A DNA stretch of 64,000 bases from Flavimaribacter sediminis (GCF_019492055.1 NZ_JAICBX010000001.1:1302001-1366000), one strand, 5' to 3'. Counted from the first letter of the stretch, positions 1 through 10,414 are shown. A program made the numbers and translations. Notes: a model not told the origin generated them from the letters alone.

Positions 1-2
1 AG

Positions 3-758
<756 letters not shown>

Positions 759-777
759 TTCCGCTGGAATTCAAGGT

Positions 778-803
778 GCGCCGCCGCAAAGCGGCGCGTC
801 TTT
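778..803 (+). terminator. GC-rich hairpin after tuf, terminator-like
   Basis: A 7-bp perfect stem (778-784 with 791-797, loop of six) ends just before a short T-rich stretch (GTCTTTATT). The U-tract is interrupted, so it may act as a partial terminator that lets some transcription continue into rpsJ. This is inferred from base pairing only. Confidence 0.45.
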
Positions 804-844
804 ATTGATGCGGATTGTTCCGCAACGAAACGAACGAGAACGGG

Positions 845-870
845 CCGGACAACAAGGGTCCGGTTGTTTT
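845..870 (+). promoter_or_regulatory. Hairpin with U-rich tail in the rpsJ leader
   Basis: CCGGAC (845-850) pairs with GTCCGG (858-863) across a 7-base loop and is followed at once by TTGTTTT, the layout of an intrinsic terminator, 20 bases before the rpsJ ATG. A second, mutually exclusive pairing is possible (CAAC at 850-853 with GTTG at 863-866). The position matches where S10 operons of other bacteria carry an L4-responsive attenuator, but that function here is inference. Confidence 0.45.
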
Positions 871-890
871 GAAACTGAGGATTAAGTCGA

Positions 891-1199
891 ATGAACGGCC
901 AGAACATCCGTATCCGCCTGAAGGCGTTTGATCATCGGATTCTCGATGCGTCGACACGCGAAATCGTATCGACGGCCAAACGCACCGGCGCGAGTGTGCG
1001 TGGACCGGTTCCGCTGCCTACGAGAATTGAAAAATTCACGGTCAACCGCTCGCCCCATATCGACAAGAAAAGTCGCGAGCAGTTCGAGATGCGGACCCAC
1101 AAACGGCTTCTCGATATCGTCGACCCGACGCCCCAGACGGTGGATGCCCTTATGAAGCTCGATCTGGCTGCAGGCGTAGACGTGGAAATCAAGCTCTAA
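891..1199 (+). CDS. rpsJ: 30S ribosomal protein S10
   Basis: S10 (NusE) is a 30S head protein, and in other bacteria also a transcription antitermination partner of NusB. The 102-residue product has the standard length and family pattern (N-terminal [14 protein letters not shown], then [20 protein letters not shown]). The ATG start is preceded by GAGGA at suitable spacing. It is the first gene of the S10 block; a structured 63-base spacer separates it from rplC. Identification is certain. Confidence 0.98.
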   Translation: MNGQNIRIRLKAFDHRILDASTREIVSTAKRTGASVRGPVPLPTRIEKFTVNRSPHIDKKSREQFEMRTHKRLLDIVDPTPQTVDALMKLDLAAGVDVEIKL

Positions 1200-1210
1200 A
1201 GAGCAGTTTC

Positions 1211-1260
1211 TGGGGCCGGTTGCGAAAAACCCTCGTGGAACTCGCGCAAGACCGGACCCA
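1211..1260 (+). promoter_or_regulatory. Long hairpin in the rpsJ-rplC spacer
   Basis: Bases 1211-1220 pair with 1251-1260 (nine of ten positions) and 1221-1224 pair with 1245-1248, separated by a 2-base bulge (AG, 1249-1250), closing a 20-base loop. The structure fills most of the spacer and ends 20 bases before the rplC start at 1281. It has no U-tract, so it is not an intrinsic terminator. A role in translational control or processing is inference. Confidence 0.5.
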
Positions 1261-1280
1261 AAATGGACAAGGATGAACCA

Positions 1281-2006
1281 ATGCGTTCAGGAGTTATAGC
1301 ACAGAAGGTTGGGATGACCCGCGTCTACAATGACGCCGGGGAGCACGTTCCGGTGACTGTTCTGCGTTTGAAGAACTGTCAGGTTGTCGCCCAGCGCACT
1401 GAGGAAAAGAATGGCTACACGGCTGTCCAGTTGGGCGCCGGCATGGCCAAGCCGAAAAACACGACGAAGCCGATGCGCGGCCACTTCGCCGCCGCCAAGG
1501 TTGAGCCGAAGGCAAAGCTCGCGGAATTCCGCGTGTCAACCGACAACATGCTTGAGATCGGTTCCGAACTGACCGCCGAACACTTCGTTCCCGGTCAGAA
1601 GGTCGATGTCACCGGCACGTCCGTTGGTAAGGGTTTCGCCGGCGCCATGAAGCGGCACAACTTCGGCGGCCTGCGCGCAACGCACGGCGTGTCGGTTTCG
1701 CACCGTTCGCATGGTTCGACCGGTCAGTGCCAGGACCCGGGCAAGGTCTTCAAAGGCAAGAAAATGGCCGGTCACATGGGCAGCACCCGCGTGACGACCC
1801 AGAATTTGGAAGTTGTCTCGACCGATAGCGATCGCGGCCTCATCCTGATCAAGGGCGCTGTTCCGGGTTCTAAGGGATCCTGGATCCTTGTTCGCGACGC
1901 CACCAAGATCGCCGTTCCCGACGACGCGCCGCGCCCGGCCGGTTTGCGTGCGGCAGCCGCTGCGGAAGCAGCGCCGGCTGAACAGAGTGCTGAGGGAGCC
2001 GAATAA
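1281..2006 (+). CDS. rplC: 50S ribosomal protein L3
   Basis: L3 is an early assembly protein of the large subunit that reaches towards the peptidyl transferase centre. The ATG at 1281 ([16 protein letters not shown]) is preferred to an upstream in-frame ATG at 1263 because AAGGA lies just before it and L3 proteins begin this way. The product is 241 residues, with the basic loop ([16 protein letters not shown]) typical of the family. The C-terminal ~30 residues form an Ala/Glu-rich tail beyond the conserved fold. The stop overlaps the rplD start by one base. Confidence 0.97.
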   Translation: MRSGVIAQKVGMTRVYNDAGEHVPVTVLRLKNCQVVAQRTEEKNGYTAVQLGAGMAKPKNTTKPMRGHFAAAKVEPKAKLAEFRVSTDNMLEIGSELTAEHFVPGQKVDVTGTSVGKGFAGAMKRHNFGGLRATHGVSVSHRSHGSTGQCQDPGKVFKGKKMAGHMGSTRVTTQNLEVVSTDSDRGLILIKGAVPGSKGSWILVRDATKIAVPDDAPRPAGLRAAAAAEAAPAEQSAEGAE

Positions 2007-2626
2007 TGGACATCAAGGTAACAACCCTCGAAGGCAAGGACGCAGGCAAGGTATCGCTGTCCGATACCGTTTTCGGTCTCGAGCCGCGCGACGACATTCT
2101 GCAGCGCATGGTTCGCTGGCAGCTTGCGCGCAAGCAGCAGGGCACTCACAAGACCAAGGGCCGATCGGAGATTTCCCGCACTGGCGCCAAGATGTACCGT
2201 CAGAAGGGCACGGGCCGCGCTCGTCACTCTTCTGCTCGTGCGCCGCAGTTTCGTGGCGGCGGCAAGGCGCATGGCCCGGTTGTTCGCGATCATTCGATCG
2301 GCTTGCCGAAGAAGGTTCGCGCTCTGGCTCTGCGTCACGCTCTATCCGTCAAGGCGAAAGCCGATGAAATCATTGTCATCGACGACCTCGCCGCCAAGGA
2401 AGCCAAGACAAAGACGCTGTCCGGATCGCTCGAGAAGCTCGGCGTTTCCAACGCTCTGTTCATTGGCGGCGCCGAACTGGACAACAACTTCGCTCTGGCG
2501 GCCCGCAACATTCCGAATGTGGATGTGCTGCCTGTGCAGGGCATCAACGTTTACGACATTTTGCGCCGGAGCAAGCTTGTCCTGAGCAAGTCTGCCGTCG
2601 AAGCGCTTGAGGAGCGGTTCAAATGA
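2006..2626 (+). CDS. rplD: 50S ribosomal protein L4
   Basis: L4 lines the upper exit tunnel through an extended loop; in E. coli it also represses the S10 operon. The 206-residue product is of normal size. The basic tunnel loop is recognisable ([15 protein letters not shown], then GGGKAHGP). Start and stop overlap the neighbouring genes rplC (1 base) and rplW (4 bases), which suggests coupled translation. Whether it autoregulates here is not visible, but candidate RNA structures exist before rpsJ and before rplC. Confidence 0.97.
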   Translation: MDIKVTTLEGKDAGKVSLSDTVFGLEPRDDILQRMVRWQLARKQQGTHKTKGRSEISRTGAKMYRQKGTGRARHSSARAPQFRGGGKAHGPVVRDHSIGLPKKVRALALRHALSVKAKADEIIVIDDLAAKEAKTKTLSGSLEKLGVSNALFIGGAELDNNFALAARNIPNVDVLPVQGINVYDILRRSKLVLSKSAVEALEERFK

Positions 2627-2916
2627 CTGATCTTCGTCACTACGACGTTATCACCTCGCCGGTGATTACAGAAAAATCGACCCTGATCTCCGACCAGAAC
2701 CAGGTCGTGTTCAATGTCGCGCGCACCGCTACCAAGCCGCAGATCAAGGCGGCTGTCGAGGCGCTGTTCGGCGTCAAGGTCAAGGCGGTCAACACGCACG
2801 TTCGCAAAGGCAAGGTGAAGCGTTTCCGCGGAACCATTGGCCGGCAGAGCGACGTCAAGAAGGCTATCGTGACACTGGTCGACGGCGAGTCCGTCGACGT
2901 CACGACCGGTCTTTGA
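2623..2916 (+). CDS. rplW: 50S ribosomal protein L23
   Basis: L23 sits at the tunnel exit and is the docking site for trigger factor and SRP. The 97-residue protein carries the family pattern ([12 protein letters not shown] near the N-terminus, then [19 protein letters not shown]). It overlaps rplD by four bases (ATGA), the usual sign of translational coupling. Identification is certain. Confidence 0.97.
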   Translation: MTDLRHYDVITSPVITEKSTLISDQNQVVFNVARTATKPQIKAAVEALFGVKVKAVNTHVRKGKVKRFRGTIGRQSDVKKAIVTLVDGESVDVTTGL

Positions 2917-2942
2917 CGGCAGGACCAGAGGATTAAGAGACT

Positions 2943-3779
2943 ATGGCACTGAAATCATTCAAGCCGACCACGCCAAGCCAGCGTCAGCTGGTGATCGTCG
3001 ATCGCTCGGGTCTGTACAAGGGCAAGCCGGTCAAGCATCTGACCGAGGGTCTGTCTTCCAAGGGCGGCCGCAACAATACCGGTCGCATGACCGTTCGCCA
3101 TCGCGGCGGCGGACACAAGCGGACCTATCGCCTGATCGACTTCAAGCGTCGCAAGTTCGATGTCCAGGGCACGATCGAACGCCTGGAATACGACCCGAAC
3201 CGGACCGCGTTCATTGCTCTCGTCAACTATGACGATGGCGAGCAGGCCTACATCCTGGCGCCTCAGCGGCTCGCCGTGGGCGACAAGGTCGTCTCGTCCG
3301 AATCGGCCGTTGACGTGAAACCTGGCAACGCCATGCCGCTGCAGTCCATGCCGGTTGGCACGATTGTGCACAATGTCGAGATGAAGCCAGCCAAGGGCGG
3401 TCAGATTGCTCGCTCTGCAGGCGCCTATGTGCAGCTGGTCGGTCGCGACCAGGGCATGGCGATCCTCAGGCTGAATTCCGGCGAGCAGCGTCTCGTACCG
3501 GGCAGCTGCCTGGCGACTGTCGGCGCTGTGTCCAATCCGGACAACGCAAACCGCAATGACGGCAAGGCTGGTCGTACGCGCTGGCTCGGCAAGCGTCCGC
3601 ACGTTCGCGGCGTTGTCATGAACCCGGTCGATCACCCGCATGGCGGTGGTGAAGGTCGCACGTCCGGCGGTCGCCACCCGGTCACCCCGTGGGGCAAGCC
3701 GACCAAGGGCAAGCGTACCCGGTCGAACAAGCAGACCGACAAGTTCATCATGCGCTCGCGTCATCAGCGCAAGAAGTAA
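2943..3779 (+). CDS. rplB: 50S ribosomal protein L2
   Basis: L2 supports subunit association and the peptidyl transferase centre. The product is 278 residues. It has the N-terminal basic extension, the OB and SH3-like central domains, and the C-terminal HPHGGGEGR loop that contains the conserved histidine near the catalytic centre. The ATG has AGAGGATTAAGAG upstream. rpsS follows after 15 bases. Standard in every respect. Confidence 0.98.
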   Translation: MALKSFKPTTPSQRQLVIVDRSGLYKGKPVKHLTEGLSSKGGRNNTGRMTVRHRGGGHKRTYRLIDFKRRKFDVQGTIERLEYDPNRTAFIALVNYDDGEQAYILAPQRLAVGDKVVSSESAVDVKPGNAMPLQSMPVGTIVHNVEMKPAKGGQIARSAGAYVQLVGRDQGMAILRLNSGEQRLVPGSCLATVGAVSNPDNANRNDGKAGRTRWLGKRPHVRGVVMNPVDHPHGGGEGRTSGGRHPVTPWGKPTKGKRTRSNKQTDKFIMRSRHQRKK

Positions 3780-3794
3780 GAGAGGAAGTCTCAC

Positions 3795-4073
3795 GTGGCT
3801 CGTTCAGTTTGGAAAGGTCCGTTCGTTGACGGCTATCTTCTCAAGAAAGCCGAGAAGGTGCGCGAAAGCGGCCGCAATGAAGTAATCAAGACGTGGAGCC
3901 GTCGCACCACGATCCTGCCGCAGTTCGTTGGTCTGACCTTCGGCGTCTACAATGGCAGCAAGCATGTGCCGGTGTCCGTGTCGGAAGACATGGTCGGCCA
4001 CAAGCTCGGTGAATTTTCCCCGACGCGGACCTATTACGGTCATGGCGCGGACAAGAAAGCGAAGAGGAAGTAA
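3795..4073 (+). CDS. rpsS: 30S ribosomal protein S19
   Basis: S19 lies in the 30S head and contacts S13 and the A-site tRNA region. The 92-residue protein begins with GTG ([16 protein letters not shown]); the preceding AGAGGAAG fixes this start. The conserved [15 protein letters not shown] and [16 protein letters not shown] segments are present. rplV begins two bases after the stop. Confidence 0.97.
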   Translation: MARSVWKGPFVDGYLLKKAEKVRESGRNEVIKTWSRRTTILPQFVGLTFGVYNGSKHVPVSVSEDMVGHKLGEFSPTRTYYGHGADKKAKRK

Positions 4074-4075
4074 CA

Positions 4076-4465
4076 ATGGGCAAGGCCAAGGCCGAGCGCC
4101 GATTGAAGGACAATGAGGCGAAAGCGGTTGCACGCACGATTCGCGTCAGCCCGCAGAAACTCAATCTCGTTGCTGCCATGATCCGCGGCAAAAAGGTTGA
4201 TCGTGCGCTCGCCGATCTCGAGTTTTCGCGCAAGCGGATCTCCGAGACCGTGAAAAAGACACTGGAATCGGCGATCGCCAATGCCGAGAACAATCATGAT
4301 CTCGACGTTGATTCTCTGATCGTATCGGAGGCCTATGTCGGCAAGTCGATCGTCATGAAGCGTTTCCACGCACGTGGTCGCGGACGGGCGTCGCGGATTG
4401 AAAAGCCGTTCTCGCACCTGACCATCGTTGTGCGCGAAGTTGAAGAAACCGGGGAGGCCGCATAA
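4076..4465 (+). CDS. rplV: 50S ribosomal protein L22
   Basis: L22 contributes a long beta hairpin to the exit-tunnel constriction. The 129-residue product shows the family core ([20 protein letters not shown]) and the tunnel hairpin tip ([15 protein letters not shown]). The stop and the rpsC start share one base. No deviation from a normal L22 was noted. Confidence 0.97.
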   Translation: MGKAKAERRLKDNEAKAVARTIRVSPQKLNLVAAMIRGKKVDRALADLEFSRKRISETVKKTLESAIANAENNHDLDVDSLIVSEAYVGKSIVMKRFHARGRGRASRIEKPFSHLTIVVREVEETGEAA

Positions 4466-5172
4466 TGGGCCAGAAGATCAATCCAGTAGGCTTTCGCCTT
4501 GGCATCAACCGGACGTGGGATTCCCGCTGGTTCGCCGAGAAGGGCGAATACGGCGCGCTGCTTCAGGAGGATCTGAAGATCCGCGAATACCTGAACAAGG
4601 AGCTGAAGCAGGCTGCGATCTCGAAGATCGTTATTGAGCGTCCGCACAAGAAGTGCCGCATCTCTATCCATTCGGCCCGTCCCGGTCTGATCATTGGCAA
4701 GAAGGGCGCGGACATCGAGAAGCTGCGTCGCAAGCTGTCGGTCATGACCAATGCGGAAACGCACCTCAACATTGTTGAAGTGCGCAAGCCGGAAATCGAC
4801 GCCAACCTGGTTGCGCAGTCGATTGCACAGCAGCTCGAGCGCCGCGTTGCGTTCCGTCGCGCCATGAAGCGCGCGGTGCAGTCGGCCATGCGTCTCGGCG
4901 CTGAAGGCATCCGCATTACCTGCGGCGGTCGACTCGGCGGCGCCGAAATCGCTCGTACCGAGTGGTATCGTGAAGGCCGCGTTCCGCTTCACACGCTGCG
5001 CGCCGATATCGACTACGGCACAGCCGAAGCCCACACCGCCTACGGCGTATGCGGCATCAAGGTCTGGATCTTCAAGGGAGAAATCCTGGAACATGATCCC
5101 ATGGCTTCGGAGCGCCGCGCCACCGATAGCGACAACCAGGGCAGCAGTAATCGCCGCCGCGAAAACGCCTGA
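4465..5172 (+). CDS. rpsC: 30S ribosomal protein S3
   Basis: S3 is at the mRNA entry channel and has helicase-assisting activity with S4 and S5. The 235-residue product has the N-terminal [13 protein letters not shown] signature. A KH domain follows with GxxG in [13 protein letters not shown], then the C-terminal domain with [11 protein letters not shown]. The last ~20 residues are polar and less conserved, as in other alphaproteobacteria. It overlaps rplV by one base; rplP follows after 36 bases. Confidence 0.97.
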   Translation: MGQKINPVGFRLGINRTWDSRWFAEKGEYGALLQEDLKIREYLNKELKQAAISKIVIERPHKKCRISIHSARPGLIIGKKGADIEKLRRKLSVMTNAETHLNIVEVRKPEIDANLVAQSIAQQLERRVAFRRAMKRAVQSAMRLGAEGIRITCGGRLGGAEIARTEWYREGRVPLHTLRADIDYGTAEAHTAYGVCGIKVWIFKGEILEHDPMASERRATDSDNQGSSNRRRENA

Positions 5173-5208
5173 TTGCGCGCGCGGCAGGCCAAGTTCGGAG
5201 AATAAGAA

Positions 5209-5622
5209 ATGTTGCAGCCAAAGCGTACAAAGTATCGCAAGCAGCACAAGGGCCGCATCCGGGGCGTCGCTTCGGGCGGAACGGACCTGACTTTCGGTTC
5301 CTATGGTCTTAAGGCCCAGGAACCGAACCGCGTGAATGCGCGCGAGATTGAAGCTGCTCGCCGCGCCATCACCCGTCACATGAAGCGCGCCGGTCGCGTG
5401 TGGATTCGCGTCTTCCCGGACGTGCCGGTTTCGTCGAAGCCGACCGAAGTCCGCATGGGTAAGGGCAAGGGTTCCGTCGATTACTGGGCGGCCAAGGTCA
5501 AGCCGGGCCGGATCATGTTTGAAATCGACGGCGTCGCAGAAGACATCGCACGCGAAGCGCTGCGTCTCGGCGCCGCCAAGCTGTCGGTCAAGACGCGGTT
5601 CGTGCAACGGATTGCAGAGTAG
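5209..5622 (+). CDS. rplP: 50S ribosomal protein L16
   Basis: L16 helps position the A-site tRNA acceptor arm. The 137-residue product has the standard start ([16 protein letters not shown]) and the conserved [17 protein letters not shown] and [14 protein letters not shown] segments. The ATG is preceded by GGAGAATAAGA. Certain. Confidence 0.98.
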   Translation: MLQPKRTKYRKQHKGRIRGVASGGTDLTFGSYGLKAQEPNRVNAREIEAARRAITRHMKRAGRVWIRVFPDVPVSSKPTEVRMGKGKGSVDYWAAKVKPGRIMFEIDGVAEDIAREALRLGAAKLSVKTRFVQRIAE

Positions 5623-5633
5623 GAAACGGAACG

Positions 5634-5834
5634 ATGAAAGCCGCAGACATTCGTACGATGAGCAATGATCAGCTCAACGACGAGCTCGCGAAGCTCAAGA
5701 AAGAGCAGTTCAACCTTCGCTTCCAGAAGGCGACCGGACAGCTCGAAAAGACGTCGCGCATCAAGGAAGTGCGCCGCGATATCGCCCGCGTCAAGACAAT
5801 CAGCCGCCAGAAGGCGGTTGCAGACAAGGCTTAA
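5634..5834 (+). CDS. rpmC: 50S ribosomal protein L29
   Basis: L29 is a small helical-hairpin protein near the tunnel exit beside L23. The 66-residue protein has the typical [20 protein letters not shown] core followed by [14 protein letters not shown]. It lies 11 bases after rplP and 14 bases before rpsQ, as expected in the S10 block. Confidence 0.97.
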   Translation: MKAADIRTMSNDQLNDELAKLKKEQFNLRFQKATGQLEKTSRIKEVRRDIARVKTISRQKAVADKA

Positions 5835-5848
5835 AGGACACAAGAACA

Positions 5849-6079
5849 ATGCCAAAACGTATCCTGCAGGGCACCGTTGTCAGCGACAAGAACGACAAGA
5901 CAGTAGTTGTCAGCGTCGAGCGTCGTTTCGCACACCCGATGTTCCAGAAGACCGTGCGCCGCTCGAAGAAGTACAAGGCGCACGATGCGGAAAACAAGTT
6001 CAAGGTCGGCGATACCGTATCCATTCAGGAATGCGCGCCGATTTCGAAAGACAAGCGCTGGACTGTCATGACCGACTAG
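5849..6079 (+). CDS. rpsQ: 30S ribosomal protein S17
   Basis: S17 is an OB-fold primary 16S binding protein. The 76-residue product shows the family signature ([16 protein letters not shown], later [19 protein letters not shown]). It ends the S10 part of the cluster; the next gene, rplN, follows after an 84-base spacer. The TAG stop codon lies in the loop of a perfect 7-bp hairpin (6070-6086), described separately. Confidence 0.97.
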   Translation: MPKRILQGTVVSDKNDKTVVVSVERRFAHPMFQKTVRRSKKYKAHDAENKFKVGDTVSIQECAPISKDKRWTVMTD

Positions 6080-6086
6080 GTCGGTC
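6070..6086 (+). promoter_or_regulatory. Hairpin presenting the rpsQ stop codon
   Basis: GACCGAC (6070-6076) pairs perfectly with GTCGGTC (6080-6086), and the three-base loop is exactly the rpsQ stop TAG. No U-tract follows. It lies at the S10/spc boundary, so it could protect the 3' end of the S10 message or be chance. Confidence 0.35.
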
Positions 6087-6163
6087 CGCAACAGACAAGA
6101 ATGTAGTGGAATCAAAGGGTAGGGCGGATGCTCTTCCCAATTAGGTAAAGAAGGCGGTCTGAC

Positions 6164-6532
6164 ATGATTCAGATGCAAACAAACCTCGACGTCGCTGACA
6201 ATTCCGGCGCCCGTCGTGTCATGTGCATCAAGGTGCTGGGCGGCTCCAAGCGGAAATATGCTTCCGTTGGCGACATCATCGTCGTCTCCGTGAAGGAAGC
6301 GATCCCGCGTGGCCGCGTCAAGAAGGGTGATGTGATGAAGGCGGTCGTCGTACGGACGGCCAAGGATATTCGTCGTCCGGACGGAAGCGTCATTCGCTTT
6401 GACAAGAATGCCGCCGTCCTCGTCGACAACAAGAAAGAACCAATCGGCACGCGTATCTTCGGACCGGTCCCGCGCGAACTGCGCGCCAAGGCCCACATGA
6501 AGATCATTTCGTTGGCGCCGGAAGTTCTCTGA
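6164..6532 (+). CDS. rplN: 50S ribosomal protein L14
   Basis: L14 forms an intersubunit bridge and is the docking site of the silencing factor RsfS. The 122-residue product starts [17 protein letters not shown] and contains the conserved [17 protein letters not shown] and [10 protein letters not shown] segments. It opens the spc part of the cluster. The 84-base spacer before it shows no clear promoter. Confidence 0.98.
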   Translation: MIQMQTNLDVADNSGARRVMCIKVLGGSKRKYASVGDIIVVSVKEAIPRGRVKKGDVMKAVVVRTAKDIRRPDGSVIRFDKNAAVLVDNKKEPIGTRIFGPVPRELRAKAHMKIISLAPEVL

Positions 6533-6542
6533 GGAGATTACG

Positions 6543-6851
6543 ATGCAGAAGATCCGCAAAGGCGACAATGTGATCGTGCTCACCGGCAAGGACAAGGGCC
6601 GCACAGGCGAGGTCCTGAAGGTGATGCCGAAGGAAAACCGCGCCCTGGTCAGTGGCGTCAACATGGTTCGGCGCCATCAGCGTCAGACCCAGACCGAGCA
6701 GGCCGGCATTATCAGCAAGGAAGCGCCTATCCACCTGTCCAATATCGCTCTCGCCGTGGACGGCAAGCCGACCCGCGTCGGGTTCAAGATATCGGAAGAT
6801 GGCTCCAAGGTGCGTGTGGCAAAGCGTTCAGGAGAAGTAATCGATGGCTGA
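6543..6851 (+). CDS. rplX: 50S ribosomal protein L24
   Basis: L24 is an assembly initiator that binds the 5' end of 23S rRNA. The 102-residue protein has the KOW motif ([19 protein letters not shown]) at its N-terminus. Its 3' end overlaps rplE by eight bases, suggesting coupled translation. Normal for the family. Confidence 0.97.
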   Translation: MQKIRKGDNVIVLTGKDKGRTGEVLKVMPKENRALVSGVNMVRRHQRQTQTEQAGIISKEAPIHLSNIALAVDGKPTRVGFKISEDGSKVRVAKRSGEVIDG

Positions 6852-7401
6852 GGCAAGTTACGAGCCGCGGCTCAAGACCGAATACAAGACCCGCATCCGC
6901 GACGTCATGCAGGAAAAATTCTCCTACAAGAACGTCATGCAGATCCCGCGCGTCGACAAGATCGTCATCAATATGGGCGTTGGCGAAGCAACAGCGGATT
7001 CCAAGAAGCCCGCAACTGCAGCTGAAGACCTGGCGGCAATCGCCGGTCAGAGGCCGGTCGTGACGCGCGCACGCAAGTCGATCGCCGGCTTCAAGGTGCG
7101 CGAAGGCATGCCGATCGGCGCCAAGGTGACCCTGCGCCAGGCGCGCATGTATGAATTCATGGACCGGCTGGTCAACGTCGCGCTTCCGCGCGTTCGTGAC
7201 TTCCGTGGCCTGAATCCGAAGAGCTTTGATGGCCGTGGCAACTTCGCCATGGGCCTGAAAGAGCACATCGTGTTCCCCGAGATCAACTACGACAACATCG
7301 ATCAGCAGTGGGGCATGGATATCATCGTTTGCACGACTGCCGAGACGGACGACGAAGCGCGCGCTCTTCTGAGCGAGTTCAACTTCCCGTTCCGGCAGTA
7401 A
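6844..7401 (+). CDS. rplE: 50S ribosomal protein L5
   Basis: L5 binds 5S rRNA and forms the central protuberance with L18. The 185-residue product contains the family segments [19 protein letters not shown], then [19 protein letters not shown] and [16 protein letters not shown]. The ATG at 6844 lies within the end of rplX. Confidence 0.97.
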   Translation: MAEASYEPRLKTEYKTRIRDVMQEKFSYKNVMQIPRVDKIVINMGVGEATADSKKPATAAEDLAAIAGQRPVVTRARKSIAGFKVREGMPIGAKVTLRQARMYEFMDRLVNVALPRVRDFRGLNPKSFDGRGNFAMGLKEHIVFPEINYDNIDQQWGMDIIVCTTAETDDEARALLSEFNFPFRQ

Positions 7402-7429
7402 CGACAAGCGTAGAAAAGGACCTAAAGAC

Positions 7430-7735
7430 ATGGCTAAGGTTAGCGCAGTCGAAAAGAACAAGAGACGCCGCAAGCAGGTCGCGAAGGATGCGTCCAAGCG
7501 CGCCGCGCTCAAGGCGATGATCAAGGACCAGAGTACGCCGATCGAAGAGCGTTTCCGCGCGACTCTGAAGCTTGCCGAGATGCCGCGTGACGGATCGAAG
7601 ACACGCATCCGCAATCGCTGCGAAGTCTCGGGGCGTCCGCGCGCCTATTATCGTAAACTGAACATGTCCCGTATTGCGCTGCGCGAACTCGGTTCGCTCG
7701 GCAAGGTTCCGGGCATCGTCAAGTCGAGCTGGTAA
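7430..7735 (+). CDS. rpsN: 30S ribosomal protein S14, zinc-free type
   Basis: S14 binds the 30S head. This is the long (101-residue) form that lacks the CxxC zinc ribbon of the short type, so it does not depend on zinc. The C-terminal signature [22 protein letters not shown] is intact. It is preceded by AAAGGACCTAAAGAC and followed 11 bases later by rpsH. Confidence 0.97.
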   Translation: MAKVSAVEKNKRRRKQVAKDASKRAALKAMIKDQSTPIEERFRATLKLAEMPRDGSKTRIRNRCEVSGRPRAYYRKLNMSRIALRELGSLGKVPGIVKSSW

Positions 7736-7746
7736 GGAGACGTCAC

Positions 7747-8145
7747 ATGTCTATGAGTGATCCCCTCGGCGATATGCTTACCCGTATCCGCAACGCCACC
7801 GGCCGCCGCAAGAACACAGTCAGCACGCCGGCTTCCAAGCTGCGCGCGCGCGTTCTGGACGTTCTGCAGTCGGAAGGCTATATCCGCGGATATTCCGAAG
7901 TCACGTATGACGACGGAAAGTCGGAGCTCAATATCGAGCTGAAATACTCCGAAGGCGCGCCGGTCATCCGGGAGATGTCGCGTGTCTCGAAGCCAGGACG
8001 CCGGGTTTATGTCTCGGTCAAGTCCATTCCGAATGTCGCGAATGGCCTCGGCATCTCGATCCTTTCGACTCCGAAGGGCGTGATGGCCGATCATGAGGCG
8101 CGCGAACAGAATGTTGGTGGTGAGGTTCTCTGTCGCGTCTTTTGA
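7747..8145 (+). CDS. rpsH: 30S ribosomal protein S8
   Basis: S8 is a primary 16S binding protein, and in E. coli it is the translational repressor of the spc operon. The 132-residue product starts [16 protein letters not shown]; the second ATG, six bases on, is the alternative start. The C-terminal motif [18 protein letters not shown] is typical. Preceded by AAGGAGACGTCAC. Confidence 0.97.
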   Translation: MSMSDPLGDMLTRIRNATGRRKNTVSTPASKLRARVLDVLQSEGYIRGYSEVTYDDGKSELNIELKYSEGAPVIREMSRVSKPGRRVYVSVKSIPNVANGLGISILSTPKGVMADHEAREQNVGGEVLCRVF

Positions 8146-8183
8146 CGCGGCGGTCCTCCTAACGGTCAGACAGGTTTGAAATT

Positions 8184-8717
8184 ATGTCTCGTATCGGAAA
8201 GAAGCCCATTTCGGTTCCCGCCGGTGTGACTGCCTCGGTTGAAGGCCAGACAGTCAAGGCCAAGGGCCCCAAGGGCGAACTGAGCTACGTCGTCAATGAC
8301 GAAGTGCTCGTGAAAATGGAAGAAGACGCAGTCGTCGTCACGCCGGCTGACCAGTCGCAGGACGCGCGCTCCAAATGGGGCATGTCCCGCACGAACATCG
8401 AGAACATCATTCTCGGTGTGACGAACGGTTTCGAGCGTCGTCTTGAAATCAATGGCGTCGGTTACCGCGCCTCCATGCAGGGCAAGAACCTGCAGCTTGC
8501 GCTTGGCTTCAGCCATGATGTGGTCTTCGAGGCTCCGGACGGCATTACGCTTGCCTGCCCGAAGCCGACGGAAATCGTCATCACGGGCATCGACAAGCAG
8601 CAGGTCGGTCAGGTTGCGGCGAAGATCCGCGAATTCCGTCCGCCGGAGCCCTACAAGGGCAAAGGCGTCAAATATGCCGAAGAGCGGATTGTCCGCAAAG
8701 AAGGCAAGAAGAAGTAG
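8184..8717 (+). CDS. rplF: 50S ribosomal protein L6
   Basis: L6 lies near the factor-binding site at the sarcin-ricin loop. The 177-residue protein has two homologous domains: [15 protein letters not shown] starts the first, and the C-terminal domain ends with [16 protein letters not shown], the family signature. It is 38 bases after rpsH and 12 before rplR. Confidence 0.97.
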   Translation: MSRIGKKPISVPAGVTASVEGQTVKAKGPKGELSYVVNDEVLVKMEEDAVVVTPADQSQDARSKWGMSRTNIENIILGVTNGFERRLEINGVGYRASMQGKNLQLALGFSHDVVFEAPDGITLACPKPTEIVITGIDKQQVGQVAAKIREFRPPEPYKGKGVKYAEERIVRKEGKKK

Positions 8718-8729
8718 GGACACCCAGCT

Positions 8730-9089
8730 ATGGCAAGCAGCAAAGCTCTTTCGAAACGCGCCGGGCGTGTCCGCCGGCAGCTCAGGTCGGTCGCCAATGG
8801 TCGTCCGCGGCTTTCGGTCAACCGTTCTTCGAAGAACATCTACGCCCAGATCATCGATGATCTGGAAGGCAGGACACTGGTGTCGGCATCGACGCTGGAT
8901 CCGGATCTGCGCAAGTCGCTGAAGACCGGAGCCGACACCGATGCGGCCGCCGCAGTTGGCAAGCTCGTGGCCGAACGCGCCACGAAGGCCGGCATCGAAC
9001 AGGTCGTCTTCGACCGCGGCGCCTACATCTATCATGGCCGCGTCAAGGCTCTGGCGGACGCCGCCAGGGAAAATGGCCTCAGCTTCTAA
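8730..9089 (+). CDS. rplR: 50S ribosomal protein L18
   Basis: L18 binds 5S rRNA with L5. The 119-residue product has the conserved [20 protein letters not shown] and [20 protein letters not shown] segments. The ATG follows GGGACACCCAGCT. Ordinary member of the family. Confidence 0.97.
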   Translation: MASSKALSKRAGRVRRQLRSVANGRPRLSVNRSSKNIYAQIIDDLEGRTLVSASTLDPDLRKSLKTGADTDAAAAVGKLVAERATKAGIEQVVFDRGAYIYHGRVKALADAARENGLSF

Positions 9090-9131
9090 TCATTTGCCCG
9101 TTGAAACCGGAAAAGAAAAAGGACAAGGACA

Positions 9132-9692
9132 ATGGCAAGAGAACCCCGCCGCGATAATCGCGGAAAAGACGACGAGCGCGACAGCGAATTCGTCGACAAG
9201 CTGGTTCACATCAATCGCGTTGCGAAGGTTGTGAAGGGCGGACGCCGTTTCGGCTTCGCTGCTCTCGTGGTCGTCGGCGACCAGAAGGGTCGCGTCGGCT
9301 TCGGACACGGCAAGGCTCGCGAAGTTCCGGAAGCGATCCGCAAGGCGACCGAGTCGGCCAAGCGCAGCATGATTTTCGTGCCGCTGCGCTCCGGCCGCAC
9401 CCTGCATCACGATGTCCAGGGCCGTCACGGCGCCGGCAAGGTGCTGCTGCGTTCGGCCAAGGCCGGTACCGGAATCATCGCGGGTGGTCCGATGCGCGCT
9501 GTCTTCGAGACGCTCGGCATGCAGGACGTTGTCGCCAAGTCGACCGGTTCCTCGAACCCGTACAACATGGTTCGCGCAACCTTCGATGCTCTGGCCAACC
9601 AGATGCATCCCAAGGACATCGCCAGCCAGCGTGGCATCAAGTATTCGACGCTGCAGGCTCGCCGCGCGTCGCTCATCGGCAGCGAGGAGTAA
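9132..9692 (+). CDS. rpsE: 30S ribosomal protein S5
   Basis: S5 guards the mRNA entry channel and decoding accuracy. The 186-residue product has the double-stranded-RNA-binding-like N-terminal domain ([20 protein letters not shown]) and the C-terminal domain with [28 protein letters not shown] precedes the ATG. rpmD starts seven bases after the stop. Confidence 0.97.
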   Translation: MAREPRRDNRGKDDERDSEFVDKLVHINRVAKVVKGGRRFGFAALVVVGDQKGRVGFGHGKAREVPEAIRKATESAKRSMIFVPLRSGRTLHHDVQGRHGAGKVLLRSAKAGTGIIAGGPMRAVFETLGMQDVVAKSTGSSNPYNMVRATFDALANQMHPKDIASQRGIKYSTLQARRASLIGSEE

Positions 9693-9698
9693 TCTCTG

Positions 9699-9899
9699 AT
9701 GGCTGAGAAAAAGGCAGAAAAGATGGTTACGGTCGAACAGATCGGCAGCCCGATCCGCCGCCCGCAGGATCAGCGCCAGACGCTGATCGGGCTTGGACTG
9801 AACAAAATGCATCGCCGCCGGACGCTGGAAGACACGCCGGCAGTCCGTGGCATGATCCGCAAGGTTCGTCACCTCGTGCGCGTCGTCGACGAAGCCTGA
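9699..9899 (+). CDS. rpmD: 50S ribosomal protein L30
   Basis: A small large-subunit protein of 66 residues with the family pattern ([37 protein letters not shown]). It sits between rpsE and rplO as in most spc operons. Its stop is 11 bases before the rplO start. Confidence 0.95.
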   Translation: MAEKKAEKMVTVEQIGSPIRRPQDQRQTLIGLGLNKMHRRRTLEDTPAVRGMIRKVRHLVRVVDEA

Positions 9900-9910
9900 G
9901 GGAGTTGAAA

Positions 9911-10378
9911 ATGAAACTGAATGAACTGAAAGACAAGGACGGCGCAGTCCAGGATCGCAAGCGGGTCGGACGTGGCATCGGATCCGGCAAGGGCAAGACC
10001 GGCGGCCGTGGCGTCAAGGGTCAGAAATCGCGTTCGGGCGTTGCCATCAACGGCTTCGAAGGCGGCCAGATGCCGATTTATCAGCGTCTTCCGAAGCGTG
10101 GCTTCACGAACATTTTCGCGAAAGACTACAACATCGTGTCGATCGGTCGCATACAGACCGCCATCGATTCCGGTAAGCTCGACGCATCGGGAACGATCGA
10201 CGCGGCTGCGCTTCAGGCCGCTGGCGTGTTCAAGCGCGTGAGAGACGGCGTTCGCGTCCTGTCCGACGGCGAATTGAAGGCCAAGGTCAGCCTCGAGGTC
10301 GCCGGCGCATCGAAGACGGCGATCGAAAAGATCGAAAAGGCCGGCGGCTCCATCAAGGTGTTGAACGCCGCGGAATAA
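9911..10378 (+). CDS. rplO: 50S ribosomal protein L15
   Basis: L15 is a late assembly protein of the large subunit. The ATG at 9911 ([14 protein letters not shown]) is chosen over an in-frame TTG at 9905 because GGGAG lies six bases upstream of it. The 155-residue product has the glycine-rich RNA-binding segment ([19 protein letters not shown]). A structured 192-base spacer separates it from secY. Confidence 0.96.
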   Translation: MKLNELKDKDGAVQDRKRVGRGIGSGKGKTGGRGVKGQKSRSGVAINGFEGGQMPIYQRLPKRGFTNIFAKDYNIVSIGRIQTAIDSGKLDASGTIDAAALQAAGVFKRVRDGVRVLSDGELKAKVSLEVAGASKTAIEKIEKAGGSIKVLNAAE

Positions 10379-10383
10379 AACCT

Positions 10384-10414
10384 GGCGGGCCCGGGCGTTT
10401 GAACCGGGCCAGCC
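10384..10414 (+). promoter_or_regulatory. Hairpin directly after rplO
   Basis: A 7-bp stem (10388-10394 with 10404-10410) is extended by three more pairs beyond a mismatch (10384-10386 with 10412-10414). No U-tract follows, so it is more likely a 3'-end stabiliser or partial pause site than a terminator. Confidence 0.4.

Noticed and set aside
4333-5607. A 424-codon minus-strand open frame across rpsC and rplP
   Set aside because: The plus strand encodes universally conserved ribosomal proteins; the antisense frame has no family resemblance.
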